Assembly (NCBI GenBank): GCA_033439255.1
Contig: CM065883.1
Location: forward strand, 868,001-932,000
Direction: 5' to 3'
From: Hericium rajendrae
Taxonomy: Eukaryota > Basidiomycota > Agaricomycetes > Russulales > Hericiaceae
Length of the DNA: 64,000 nucleotides
Positions 34,280 through 45,985 of this stretch are shown here, piece after piece (position 1 is the first letter of the stretch; each line of letters opens with the position of its first letter). The notes under the pieces were generated by a model that saw nothing but the letters and a program-made list of their open reading frames with translations, was not told where the DNA came from and ran no database searches. Position numbers and translations under genes: made by a program.

Positions 34280-36167
34280 ATGGGCAAGATTGAAAGAGTC
34301 GTATTTCTGTCATTGGTATTGGATCTGTTCGGTGAGTTCCTGAACGTACCTAGCTCGGCTATGGATCATCTCTAACGACGCGTGCAGCATTCACAATCCA
34401 TTACCGCTCTTTCCACGTATCATTGAATGGTATACATTGGTGCGTGGGGTAATCTGACATCTGCGATCCGATCTGACTCCGTTGACCAGAGAGAGTCCGT
34501 GTATCCTGATGGCTTTCTGTCCCGGACGCTGGGGATCGTGTCTGCAATTCGCGGAAAGTTCTACAACGCCGCGCATAACTCGCAGCGATGGGATGTGGTT
34601 TTGTTAGGTATGTCGCGTCAGACTCGATAGCTTGCAGCAGTTAACATGCATGATGGCAGGTGGTTTGATGGGTTCGGTGTTCTCGTTCGTGCTACATTGG
34701 CATCGCGCTTGACATCGTTTTCATTCATTTTCGTTCTCAAGGACACTGCAATTCCTTGTGTCACCACACATTGGTTCCCTCTCGGACAAATATGGACGCA
34801 AGAAGGTCCTTCTGATCACCATGATCGGCAATATTCTCTCTGCCGTGGTGTGCGTGATTTTTGCTTGTTTACCTGTTAGGCCACTAAATTTGCTCTTTTT
34901 TCAGATGGATACAGAGTACAACCTTCGCTTCCTACATGCTCTCAAGAGTGATAGGAGGACTGAGCGAAGGAAACGTCCAGCTGGCTATGCAAGTCCCTTT
35001 GTCTATTCACGGAAATTTTATTCCATTAATAATGATATCTCTAGCGCGATTCTATCAGATATCACGACACCGGCCAATCGTGCAAAGGCACTGGCACATG
35101 TCGGCATTGCCTTCGCGATATGCTTTATCATAGGTCCGCCGATCGGCGCGTACTTTGCATCCCGCCCTGTAACTGCGCTGGGATCTTCTCTGGGACTCGA
35201 GTTCAATGTCTACGCTGCGCCTGCGATCCTCACCTTGGTCCTATTATTGGCAGAAACGGCCTTCCTCGCGATCGCGCTTCCCGAGACACGGGGCAAAGGC
35301 CCAAAGGCAGCGCCTCCCGCGGAGAAGGCGAATGGGGCGGCCTCCGCCAACGGCACGAATGGCGAGGCGCACAAATCGTCGCGGGCCAAGACAGTCGAGC
35401 AACGCCTCAGCCTGCTCAAGGCCTTGCGGCGGCTGCACTTCCTCTTCCTTGGGCTCTTCTCCGGCGTGGAATTCACTCTCACGTTCCTCACATTCGATCG
35501 TAAGGCTCCCAGTCCGCATCCAGCTCTTGAGGGCTGCAGCTTCTGACGCGTATTTATAGTGTTCGACTGGAGCAACACGCAGAACGGAAAGCTGATCGGC
35601 TCCATCGGCATCGTCAGCGCCCTGCTGCAGGGCGGCTACGTGCGGCGCGCGCTCGCGAAGTGGGCGAGCTGCCCATGGCGCGCCGCGGCGTGTCCGCATG
35701 CGCGGTTGGGCTCGTGCTCCTCGCGCTGCTGCCCCAGTTCACGCAGACGCGCCCCGCGCTCGCGTTTCCGCCTCCTGCAGGGCGCCGCGGTGTGCATGGC
35801 GTTCACGTCCGCGACGGTTGTGAACGCGCTCACCGCGCACGCGTCGCTGCAGTGCGACGAGGCGACGGACGCGGACACGGGAAAGCCGGTGGAGGCGCGG
35901 CCGGAGCTGGCGAAGGGCAGGGCCCTGGGCCAGTTCCGGTCGTCTGGCCAGCTGGGGCGCGCTATCGGACCCTTGCTTGGTGCGTATCTGGTCCGATACG
36001 ATCGTCTTTCGTCCCACGCTGATTCTCCATACACCCACGTTCATATAGCCTGTGCCTCATATTGGACGTTTGGTCCCTCAGTCACGTATGCCGTCAGTGC
36101 GGCTGCTATGTTTGGGTTGGCCGTGCATATGGGAAGACTGGCGAGAAGACTGGCAGCTTCTGCATGA
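34280..36167 (+). CDS. MFSD10: MFSD10/Tetran-like major facilitator
   Basis: A twelve-span MFS carrier of the animal MFSD10 (TETRAN) type. Recognisable blocks in order: KIERVVFLSLVLDLFAFTIPLPLFPRIIEWYT, GGLMGSVFSFLQFLVSPHIGSLSDKYGRKKVLLI, RVIGGLSEGNVQLAM, AILSDITTPANRAKALAHVGIAFAICFIIGPPIGAYFA, APAILTLVLLLAETAFLAIALPETRG, a hydrophilic central loop, RLHFLFLGLFSGVEFTLTFLTFD, NGKLIGSIGIVSALLQGGYVRR, MARRGVSACAVGLVLLALLP, GAAVCMAFTSATVVNALTAHAS and GRALGQFRSSGQLGRAIGPL. Single-base breaks occur near 34400, 35660 and 35768; each repair yields uninterrupted homology. The start at 34280 is provisional. Family members export organic anions; substrate here is unknown. It converges on SUR1. Confidence 0.85.
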
Positions 36168-36599
36168 TTGTTCGCGCGTCTCAAACTCTCTGACATATCT
36201 TAGAAAAATCTAAGCCGACTCGTGACTGACACAGTGTAACTGAAAAGGATTTATTTATTTATTTGACTGCACGAATTGCTTCATGGTATCAGTGACTGTC
36301 CTGTTCAGTCAAGCGACAGCAGTGAGCATTACCGATATCTACACATAGCATTCAGAAAACTGTCTCTGGACGGGCCCAGTGAACTTTGTTTGTACGAAAG
36401 AAGGAAGACTGGTAGTCTTGGTGGTGGAATAGATAACAGGGTATACAAGCTGGACTCGATAGCGAGGACATGCGGGACATCTGTTGCCATTCCACAAAGA
36501 AGATGTGGTATAGCCCTCCCACTGACAATCGAATCTAGATGAAGCAATTCAGAAGGACGCGGTGCCCCCAAGAATTCTCTTCTTGACATGAACTCCCAG
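36168..36599. other. convergent intergenic spacer
   Basis: About 430 bp of 3' flanking DNA of the converging MFSD10-like and SUR1-like genes, with an ATTTATTTATTT tract at 36250. No gene is visible. Confidence 0.4.
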
Positions 36600-38252
36600 C
36601 TATGACTTGGGCGTGGCGTTGAAATATGGTCGTCGCGAACCGTTGGGGTCGGGAGTGGAGGGACGGTTCGAGGACCCTGAAGCCTCGGAATAAGGCGGAG
36701 GGCGCGGGGTGCCCGATCGTGAGCTCTCAGGCGAAGGAGTTTGCTCATACTCTGCGCCGAATCCGAGGCCTCTCTTCCCCAAAGGGTACGACGACGATGA
36801 TGAAGCTTGATCCGAAGTGAGTGGAGTAGGAATCCTCGTGCCTTCCTCCAGTGGCAGAGTGATGTCTCCACCAGAAGAGAACGCAGGGAGGAAAAACAAT
36901 ACGCCGCGTGTTCGCCGGCGCGACTGCGCGGAAGAACGGCGGTCCGTATCTGAAGATCCAAACAACGCCGCAACGCTCGCGCCAGCGCGCCGTGCTGCCG
37001 CGACCGCAGGATGTGGCGGTGTGAAAGTGCCGTCCAGAGTCGAAATGTCCGAAAATGATGGCGATGCCGCGCGCCTATGCATGGGGATGGACAAAAGGGA
37101 GACTTCGTCCTCTGGACCAGCCGACGAACCCAGGCCTCCATGCCCAATGAGGGGAGAGGTGGGAGGCGACAGTCGGCCGGGAAGAGAGATCCAACCCAAA
37201 TCGAGGTGCCAACGACCATTGCGCTCGACCCAGCGGGGAAGCAGGACGTCGTAGGATCCGATCTTCCTGAACTTCCTCTGCTTCGCGTTGGTGTATATGA
37301 TCCTGAAGATACCTCCGATCAGGACTGCCAGGCCCACCCACATCATTCCCTTGCCCCAGGTGCCCAGGAAACTAATGAACGCAGCATCATCTGCGTGCCA
37401 GCTGCTCCCGTAGAAATGGGTGAAGAACGAGTTGGGTGCCTCGCCTTCTTTCGCGTTCTTGCCGTAGAGTGACTTGGGAAGAATGCGAATCTCGCCACCA
37501 GGAGAATCCTCAGTCGCTGGATGGGCGGTGCTGAAGATGCCATACTGGGCGGACAGGAACATCGGCCCGGTTGAGAACATGACCGTGGGGTAGTTGAGAA
37601 CCCAGCTGTGATCGAAGGTGACGAGGTTGTGAATGGTCTGTGCCAGGAAGGGGTGGCCCTTCTCGGCGAACATCAGGTCGTTGGACACGCCGACGGGGAT
37701 GGTGCGGGGAAGGATGACGGGGTATGTGAGAAGAGGGTCAAGGCGGTGGAGACAGCCGATGTCCAAGTCCATGTAGATGCCGCCATAATAGTGGAGGACG
37801 AAATAGCGGATGGCATCAGCGCGTTGGATGGGGTAGGTATAGGAATCAAAGGTATCGAGGAACCAAGAGTATTGCTCAGCAATGAACTCTCGAGAAGTGG
37901 CGTCTGTCCAGAGCATGTACTCGCTGTAGGGGCCAGGTCAGTCAGGCGATACGGATGAGAAGAGACGAACGAACTAGTCTGGCATCATAGCACGGCAGTC
38001 CTCAGAAATCTCCTTCCAACGGGGAGGCAGCGTCTCTGTCTTCCATGTCTGATGGATGATTCTAGGGATGCGCTCGATTGCGGTGTTATTGAATGGGGGA
38101 GCATCAAGCTCTTGTTCGGTGATGTAGGCAGCGTCGGGGATGGCGAGATAGTAGGATACGGAGGAGAGGACGACGACGGTGCCGAGGAGGATGAGGGCCA
38201 GTAAGGTCAAGACGATGGAGAGGACCCTCCTTCTGGCGGAACAGCAGGCCAT
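36600..38252 (-). CDS. SUR1: mannosyl-inositol-phosphoceramide synthase catalytic subunit (GT32)
   Basis: This enzyme transfers mannose to inositol-phosphoceramide in the Golgi, a fungal sphingolipid step, and normally works with Csg2. Residues about 10-35 form an N-terminal membrane anchor (RVLSIVLTLLALILLGTVVVLSS). The GT32 domain follows: RIPRIIHQTWKTETLPPRWKE, YEYMLWTDATSREFI, YPIQRADAIRYFVLHYYGGIYMDLDIGC (the DxD motif is the DLD), LMFAEKGHPFL and VMFSTGPMFLSAQYGIF. A second transmembrane segment (MMWVGLAVLIGGIFRIIY) and a disordered Ser/Pro-rich cytosolic tail of about 200 residues complete the protein. A single intron (37924-37974) falls between MPDY and EYMLW. The tail is longer than in yeast Sur1 and has many SP/TP sites. 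Confidence 0.93.
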
Positions 38253-38439
38253 TTGAGTGGCCTAGCGTGCAAAGAGCGACTGGGAACAGAAGAGAGCGAC
38301 ACAAAAGTATAAAGACAAGTTATAAACACCCTAAGCGCCCGCTCCGCCCTGGTTCACCGCTTTCTGATCCCGCGTCCGAAGCTTTCTCACACCATCCGCA
38401 GCCGCAGTAGGTACAGCCTCCAACAATACTCTCCATGAC

Positions 38440-40190
38440 CTAAAACAAATAACTACTCCATCGTAAACCGGCCTCCGCTACATTGTGCCAGTTGGCCGCA
38501 TAGGACTTGAAAATACCATCTGCATACGACCGCAGGATAGCCACCGATTCCTGAATCGGCTTATCATCCCAGCTTATCCCTATCTCCTCCAGATTATCCA
38601 CACTGATCTCCCAATCTCGTCTCGACCAATCTTGCCCGCGCCGTCCCCCACGTTGCTTGCTGTAGGGCTCCCGCAAGAACACGTCCAAACCTGGTGTCCT
38701 GCGCGGTCCATTCAGGCGCTTCTTTGACCCTAGGTACGTCAGGCAGTCCCCAGCGTCCCATTGGGCTAGTGGTTTTTTCGCCCAGGCCGGTGCGTGCTGA
38801 GACTGCACCATTCCGGACTTGGACTCCGCCCGCGGAACCTCCGGTCCCCCTGCTCTGTCCACCAGTTCCAACAGTAGACGCGAAAAGTGATCGATGACTT
38901 CAAGATGTAGCGCATCGAGTGGGTGACTTGGGGGAATATATTGGTAGTCTCCGGTATCGTCGATGTCCATCATGTCATCATCGGTGCTGCACTGCGACCG
39001 CGCCCGTGCTCACGCCTTTCCCATATTGTCGGGATGAAGACGAGCTGTACGCGTCGAACAGCCCCAGATTGACATGACTGCCGAATAAAAATTCGCGATC
39101 TCGCGACTGCTCCAATTGTGGGATGGAGTGACCGTAGAAATTTCTGCATGAATCATAGGTCAGACCAGCGGGTGCATGGCGGGCGCAAACCGAAAGTCCG
39201 CTGACCTTTGCTCTCGCTCTTGAAACAAAGTTCTTATCCGAGCTGCACAGGACCACCCGGCCGTGGTAGCCCCGATTCGAGACATGCGCAAAGTACTCGC
39301 AGCAATCAAGGATGAGGTCATCATTCGCCTCCGGGCCACCTCTCTGCATGCCTATCAGTCTCGCGCGTCTCGCGCAGATCCAAAGCGAACTCACCTCGCC
39401 GGGGTCCTTCACGTTCCACTTCCCCGAGCGTTTGCACGTCTCCTCGTGCGCCTGCCCTTTCACGGATCTACGCTCCTTGACCTTCTCCAGCAGCCAGGTC
39501 GACGCCCGCCGCGCGCGCCATTCTAATCCAGGGCGGTTCTTCTGGCTGCGAGAACTAAGCGCTCGCACTAGAAGGACACGGACAGGTCACGTACTGGTCG
39601 AGTTCGGATATCACGATGCCGGGAATAATGACGATCATGGGAATCGATAGCGCTTCCACGTCCGAGACGAACTGTTGCAGCATGTCGAGCTTGTCGAGCA
39701 GCACGTTGGTATCCATAACCAGATATGTTAGGTATTCAGACAGAGCACCCTGTGGAGCGAAAGGTTCAGTTGGGCAAATTGGGAGTGGCGATAGCCATAC
39801 CTGCATCTCCACATCCTCATTCACCGCCACCTCGAGCCGCCGCAGCGTCGCATCGATCAGCGGCCCTTCGTCCACTTCACGAGGGGGTGAATTTGTCAAA
39901 GAAACTACGGCCGAGTGAGCATTCGTGCGTCCGATGCTCAAGGATATTACTTGTGTAACACTCACAAGACTGAGTGATGTTCGGATCAGGGGTCCATAAT
40001 GGACCGGAACCGAAAGATGGCAGCTGCAAGCCGTTAGTAAACGACATGAAGCGGGACGCACCTGCAATTTTAAACGACTATACGTTCGGTAATTGAGATT
40101 CGGTAGACGAGTGGAGGGAGCACATGTGGGCTCTTATGTACGAGATCATACGACGAGAACAACGGCGTAAAGATGAAAGGCGTTCGCCAT
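38440..40190 (-). CDS. SWT1: Swt1-type PIN-domain endoribonuclease
   Basis: Yeast Swt1 is a nuclear RNA endonuclease in perinuclear mRNP quality control. The PIN domain is clear: YLVMDTNVLLDKLDMLQQFV, ALSIPMIVIIPGIVISELD, then RPGLEWRARRASTWLLEKVKERRSVKGQAHEETC, NDDLILDCCEYFAHV and VVLCSSDKNFVSRARAK, with the acidic residues of the active site in the usual places (DTN, ELD, NDD, SDKN). The C-terminal part (HPLDALHLEVIDHFSRLLLELV ... WDAGDCLTYLG ... VDNLEEIGISWDD) matches the Swt1 helical domain. The first exon, MANAFHLYAVVLV, is joined in frame to LPSFGSGPLWTPDPN by a 110-nt intron; this N-terminus is plausible rather than certain. One break near 38980 separates GAVAVQH from DDDMMDIDD. Confidence 0.85.
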
Positions 40191-40410
40191 TATCGATTGC
40201 CTATTTTGTGATCGGGTTTTTGTTCTAAACACAAACGACGCCGCCGCCAACCCGCGGCGCCACCGAAAATTCACACAAACTCAAGACAAATATGCCGAAT
40301 AAAATGCAATAATCAATACTCTTGTATGTATGGTACAGCAGTGATATAGTGTGTCGAGACAAAATGAGATACGCAGCAGCCATTCAAACCTTCCGAATCC
40401 GATTACAGGG

Positions 40411-42957
40411 CTATGCCGATGATAAGATCAGCTTCTTGAGTGGTGGCGAACCGTTACCTTCAGCTGCTACAGACGGGTCGTCATTCGCGGCCTTACGCTT
40501 CAGACTAGTTAATTTCGACGTTGGCGAATCTGACTCCTGCTTTACAGGCCCTGGCCGTGGAGGCGTCGAGCGGAGAGATGAAGCCTCGGGTGTACCAGAG
40601 CGGCTGCGGCTGCGGCCTGATACTTCGTCACGCAATCGCGCAGCGAGGGAGCTGGTTGACGTGAGAGCTTCAGCGTGGCATGTCGCATGGTATATCTGAA
40701 AATTCAATATTGTCAATGACAGCTAGTACCACACGAAAAAAAGACGTACCCTATCATCCACCTTCACAGCATTCTTCCACACCCACTCTTCGTCATCCTC
40801 TTGGAACTCGGTCTTCAGTGTCTCCTTACAGATCGGGCAAGCTATTGGTTTAGCCTCGTCTCCCGGTGGGACGACCACAAATTGTTCCCGCAACTCTGCA
40901 TCACGCTTAGCTGCTTCAGCGGCCGCAGCGGCCTTGGCATTCTGGGGACGAGAAGAGTCGGAAGGACCTGCTCCCGCACCGTCTGTGGAGACATCATTCA
41001 CCCAGTCCTTTACACGAGCAGTCAGATCATGAGAAAAGTCGTGTAAAACGAGACTACTGACCTCTAAACTAATGAACCAGCTGCGGCTGTGTCCACGACC
41101 AACGTTTTGATTTGCTTTCCGATTCTGTCGGAAGTGCATGTCGAGGTGTTGCTCCATCTTTTCTTTACCAAGTTTCGTGTCAGAGAACCTGAGCCCACAC
41201 TGTTTACATTGGGTAGGCAAACGCTCATAAAGGAAATGAACTATATTCGGACGACGTCTGGAGAAAAAATGATCATGAGTGACTGATCTAGGAAAGCCTA
41301 TGGAATGATACTTACTTTGAGATCTCTGCGCTTGTAAACTTGAAGCTCTGTGCCAAGATGGCGTCCCGGTAAGCATTGGCTTCTTCTTGTCCGGCCGCTA
41401 TCTGTGGCTTTATGTCCTCGATCTGAGTAGTCGCACCTTGGGCCGTCGCTCCGGCGCCAGTGGGAGTGCTGGTAGCCGACACGACACCAGCCTTCAGGAG
41501 AGCATCGAAGAGGTTGGAGAGATTTGGCATTGGGGCAGGGCCCGATGGCAGCGCGGTAGGTGCCTCAGGTGCAGGAAAACTTGGTTGTTCGAACGAGGCG
41601 AAGGAAGGCTGACGTTGACCGACATAGGCCGACGGAGCAGGAATGGTGGGTTGCGAATATGACGGGCCAGCCTGCATCATGGGCGGCACATTATATGTAG
41701 GCGTAGGATACGGGGCGGGAGTCGGGTATTTAGGGGGAGCAGGTGGAGCCGGAACACTCGTGCGAACCAGGTGTCGCAACTGGGCTAAGATTTGGGTGAG
41801 TTCATCTTTGGAAACACCAGCTTCAACGAGCTTCCGTAGCTAAAGACATCGTCAGTAATTGAAGAAACCATTGAAGAAACAGACATACTTGTTGCAAGAT
41901 GCTTATATGGCTTTGCGCAGCGGTGTCGTATGGGTTGGTTTGCAACGCACGTTCCTTTTGACCAAGAGCAAACTCAAGCTCACTCATTACCTGAGATTTC
42001 GAGACGAAACCGGGTGCAGAGCCGAAAGACGACGCCTGGAGCGAAGTCATCAGCATCTGGGATGCACCCGTCAAGTGAGAACGCACTTCGCTGCCCGTCC
42101 CCCAAATACCTCGCTCGATGGCTACCTGGGGGACAACACCGAATAGCTCTCTACCATTGGGAGCACCGGTGCGCCATGTGAGCAGCATCTCTTCCATTTT
42201 ACTGCGGACGCCCTGATCAACCTGACTATAAGTGTCAAGAAAGAGTTGGGAGACGACAGATGCAAAGTAGCGGGCATAAGGTTCGTGCACATTCTTGGAA
42301 ATAGCGTCGAGGAGGTAGAATGCGGGGAGCTTCATCCATGGAGGAACCTGAGGAAGCACAAGCCACCGAGAACATGAGTCAGCAAAACGATGCAATGAAA
42401 AGGGACAGGGACAAAAGAGGAAGGTGGAAACCAGCCGTGGGCAACGAGCAGGTTCTCGTTGCATGGCTCGACGCCATACAACAGCAGACCACAGAGCTCA
42501 TGCTTTTTTTCTTTTCGGCTCAGGTCTACACTATGCTATCCTACATACATGACTTTTCCTGCGCTCGGACACTGAACATGTACTATGACTGCGAGCATGA
42601 ACGATCTCACTCAGTCTAATCGATGCAGGCGACGCGCGCGATACCAGGACGAAAATAAGTAAAAAAACATAAGATGAAAAAACTCACCCTCCGAATATGA
42701 GCCTCGATACAATCCACCACAACATCGGCCCATCGAGAATACTCCTGAGCGACCATTGACAAGTTCTGAATAATTGGCCTAGAATTAACTGTTAGCTCCG
42801 CAAGCCGACTTGAGTAATCCCGACGGAAGGTATTCGGGTCGACACCGTATGCCGCAGGTGAAGCGGCATACTGATATGGGCTAGGATTTGTAGGAAATGA
42901 TGGGGGATAGCCAACTTGGCCATAAGCAGGGGGATGGGACTGGGAAAAGGTGGCCAT
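40411..42957 (-). CDS. PCF11: Pcf11 mRNA 3'-end processing factor
   Basis: A subunit of cleavage factor IA that binds the RNA polymerase II CTD and couples polyadenylation to termination. The CTD-interacting domain occupies the N-terminal third: FRRDYSSRLAELTVNSRPIIQNLSMVAQEY, WADVVVDCIEAHIRRVPPWMKLPAFYLLDAI, YARYFASVVSQLFLDTYSQVD. A helical stretch (SELEFALGQKERALQTNPYD, LVEAGVSKDELTQILAQLRHLV) and a Pro/Tyr-rich linker follow. Two zinc-finger motifs close the protein: CKQCGLRFSDTKLGKEKMEQHLDMHFRQN (with RSWFISLEDWV after it) and ACPICKETLKTEFQEDDEEWVWKNAVKVDDRIYHATC. Seven or so introns. The tail is basic and Ser-rich. The gene is divergent from RPL9 across about 495 bp. Confidence 0.94.
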
Positions 42958-43452
42958 GGCGTCACGAGGAGATGAAAGGCCTAAGAACTATGATGCGATG
43001 AATCTCAACGATAACCACGCGAACGTGAGAATTGTCGACGGTTCGCAATACGTATCGTTTAACTGTTATTCTCACTGACGAGTAAACTGGGCGGACGACG
43101 CAGAAGCACAGACACTTCTCAACGGTGGTGGAGGTTGCAAGTCAAGAGGTGAAGGAACTCCAAGCGCCAGCGGGCGCTATCGTAAGCACATTTCAAACTC
43201 CGCTGGAAACTCAAATCCTGTGCCACAATCCACACTCGCCACTACCGCCGTCGCCGCCCCCGCCGTTCAAGACCAAAATCTCAAGGTGAGCACCCCATTA
43301 TGCTGTTAAGAAGTGTTATAGAATCTTCGTTCGATGTAATGAAGAGGCAGGAAGGACGTTTTCGCGGAGACTGGGGCTTTGGCGGGATGGATTTGCAGTA
43401 CCGATTCCGGATGCACCTGAGCGCGTTGTGCTGACTTCCTCCGTTTCACAAG
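42958..43452. promoter_or_regulatory. PCF11/RPL9 divergent promoter with RPL9 5' UTR intron
   Basis: About 495 bp serves both genes. A GTGAGC donor at 43286 and an AG ending at 43452, directly before the RPL9 start codon, define a probable 167-nt leader intron, three times the usual length here. This is inferred from sequence signals only. Confidence 0.45.
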
Positions 43453-44182
43453 ATGCGTGACGTTCTCAAGACTGAAGAGCTCGATATCCCGGAAGGCATC
43501 ACCGTCACCGTCAAGTCGCGCGTTATAACCGTTACTGGGCCGCGAGGCACCCTGACCAAGAATGTCCGCCATGTTAACATGGACATTCGCCTTCTCCAGG
43601 GCCAGGGCAAGAAGGTCACCCTTGCTGTCTGGCAGGGCGGTCGCAAGCACGTCGCTTGCCTCCGGACGATCAAGAGCTTGATCACCAACATGATCACTGG
43701 TGTGACGAAGGTAGGCTCAGCGAATCAATGTCAGGCATATCGCTCATTTTTATTCTTTGCACAGGGCTTCCTGTACAAGATGCGCACGGTCTACGCCCAT
43801 TTCCCCATCAACTGCATCATTCAGGAGGAAGGTCGTGCTCTGGAAATCCGGAATTTCTTGGGCGAGAAGGTATGTGTCTCTTTGTGCTCTGGTTGTATCA
43901 TATTTAGATCTACTCCACAGACTGTTCGCCATGTAGCCATGTTGGATGGTGTGACAGTGTCTGAGAGCAAGTCGCAGAAGGACGAGCTGATCCTTGAGGG
44001 TGCGGACATTCAGAACGTTTCGCAATCAGGTATAATCATTCAGCTTTGAAAATGCTACTTTATCGCTCATCCACTTTTCAGCTGCGTCGATTCAGGGCAT
44101 GTGCCGTGTACGGAACAAGGATATCCGTAAATTCTTGGATGGTATCTACGTTTCGGAGAAGACTACCATTGCGACTGAGTAG
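43453..44182 (+). CDS. RPL9: 60S ribosomal protein L9 (uL6)
   Basis: Four exons (43453-43710, 43765-43869, 43921-44029, 44092-44182) splice to the standard protein of about 187 residues. It begins [20 protein letters not shown], with [40 protein letters not shown] and [22 protein letters not shown]. It continues [36 protein letters not shown] and [20 protein letters not shown]. All junctions are in frame, and no residue of the core looks unusual. The start codon lies immediately after a likely 5' UTR intron acceptor. Confidence 0.97.
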
Positions 44183-44765
44183 GTGTAGCAGGGGTCTCAC
44201 GGGCATCATATCCATCCATATATCTCAAAAGCTGCATGTCTTATGTCGTTCCTCCCGCATATTCTATGACACCATGACCATGCACCATCCTCTACGGCAT
44301 CCCTTTCATGATTATCAGGCCCAGCGCATGTTGATTCCAGTATAATGGAAATCAGATTTGGGACGAATCACCATGTATTGGCAAGTACGCTTACGATCTG
44401 AGTATGTTCGAGAAAAGTGGCTGTCTTTATGGGAGACCAGACCATCGTCGCATACCTTCGCGCATGGTAACGGGATCTGCTGGGACGGGCCTTTGATAGA
44501 ACTCAGAATAGCGCTAGCTTTGCAAACTGCACTACAAACAGCAGCACTCTGCATAGTATTACTTGTTGGTCTTCGGTCGATGTTAACTGACATGATGAAG
44601 CGGGTCTCACACTCAGGACAGGTCATCGTATGTGATCCGCAGCGTTGAACGAAATGCATCTATCTTATGGTTCCACGGACACCATTGAAAGTGTGTAGCG
44701 TTTGATTCAGCGGATTTCAGTTCTATAGACTGTATTCACAACTGCGAAGCACATGGTAAATATCA
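44183..44765. other. convergent intergenic spacer
   Basis: About 580 bp between RPL9 and STE14 stops. Overlapping ORFs of about 100 codons exist on both strands; the minus one contains a lone CPEC motif but no domain. I do not call a gene. Confidence 0.4.
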
Positions 44766-45777
44766 CTAATGGATGAATGGTATCATCGTGCCCGTCCTGT
44801 TACGATAATCTAAATATGCTTTCCCAAAGAAAGCTATGAGTTTCTGTTCCTCGACTGTAAAGCCATTAGTAGGTTTCCGAAAGCTAGTTTGCGCAGACAC
44901 ACCTTTGATCCTAGCGTTGAAGAATCTCCACAAAAGGCACACGAAGATGATAAATGTGACAGGGTTTTGCAACACCAGTTGCGTGCCCAGAGCCCAATAG
45001 AAGAAACCGGCATACGATGGGTGGCGAAACCATCTAGAGGCACTAAATGAGCTTTATCATGAGCGCATACACGAACGATCAACTGACGCATATACACCAT
45101 CCGTAACGAGCTCATGCCCCGCACGCTTTCGAAATGCGACGGAATGAGAGAAATTCGCTGCAGCATGGATCATCGCTGTAGAGCGAAGGATTTGACCAAA
45201 AAAGACCATAACCACACCTATCCAGCCCATTGATTATTCTCACATGGAGCAATAAGGTCTTAATACATACCGACGATAGATACATAAGGCCACTGCTTCA
45301 AAGATGGATCCCACAACCGTGTGGTCAAGTATTCGAGCAATGCCACACCATTGGCAATGTGATACACTGCGCCGTTATCCAGAAGAAACGCTGCAGAAAG
45401 ATGAGTCAAAACAGCACGTATCGAAAGGTCCCAGCTAACAGCTTACAATCGACACTGCATTTTTCTCTATTCCAGCCTGCCGTCACAGCGAACTCCCCCC
45501 AGTGGAAAGCCGCCCAGGCTGCGATGAAGAATCCAAGCTGGTACGTAGACCACCAGTAGTATGTGAAACCTCCGCACAGGAAGGTAAGAGCACCCAACGC
45601 GAAAGTTGATCCAAGTAGGAAGGATATGATGGCAGCGAGTAGAGGCGTATTTGGTATGTTTCCATGAGGAACAGCGACGTCGTCTGACGGCACGGTCTCT
45701 AGAGGTCGACTCCGCAGAGCTTGCCGTTGTCGCAGACGGTCCTCGAAACCATTCGGCATATCACTTGATTCGGACAT
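44766..45777 (-). CDS. STE14: isoprenylcysteine carboxyl methyltransferase
   Basis: This ER-membrane enzyme methylates the C-terminal prenylcysteine of CaaX proteins such as Ras and mating pheromones. The polar N-terminus (SESSDMPNGFEDRLRQRQ) is followed by multiple spans (NTPLLAAIISFLLGSTFALGALTF, YYWWSTYQLGFFIAAWAAFHWGEF), then FLLDNGAVYHIANGVALLEYL and VSIVGVVMVFFGQILRSTAMIHAAANFSH. The catalytic C-terminal region is recognisable: HELVTDGVYAWFRHPSYAGFFYWALGTQLVLQNP and VEEQKLIAFFGKAYLDYRNRTGTMIPFI, where RHPSYAGFF and the EE..L...G..Y..Y motif bind S-adenosylmethionine. Introns are short and in frame. The gene is divergent from MEF2 across 208 bp. Confidence 0.93.
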
Positions 45778-45985
45778 TGTCGAGCGCCCCGAAAGGCTGG
45801 AGGTTGGGATGAAGTAGTAGTGGGTACCACAGAACAATAGCGCATTCTGACACTATGAAAGTACAGCGGCATTAGCCAGCCAATTGTCGGGGACGTGGCC
45901 GAGCTGTATTTGCTCGTGTTAGATTCAGAGGCCGTCGCCTTCGTCGCACTCACACATATCGCAAGTCCCGGCGCGGAACCGGGAC

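Noticed and set aside
36329-37219. 296-codon minus-strand ORF at the end of SUR1
   Set aside because: It is an out-of-frame reading of the Ser/Pro-rich SUR1 tail.
38973-39001. 27-nt intron in SWT1
   Set aside because: Too short to be spliced; a one-base indel explains the frame change better.
44315-44659. Cys-containing minus-strand ORF (single CPEC motif)
   Set aside because: A single motif without partner cysteines or splicing, located in a convergent 3' spacer.
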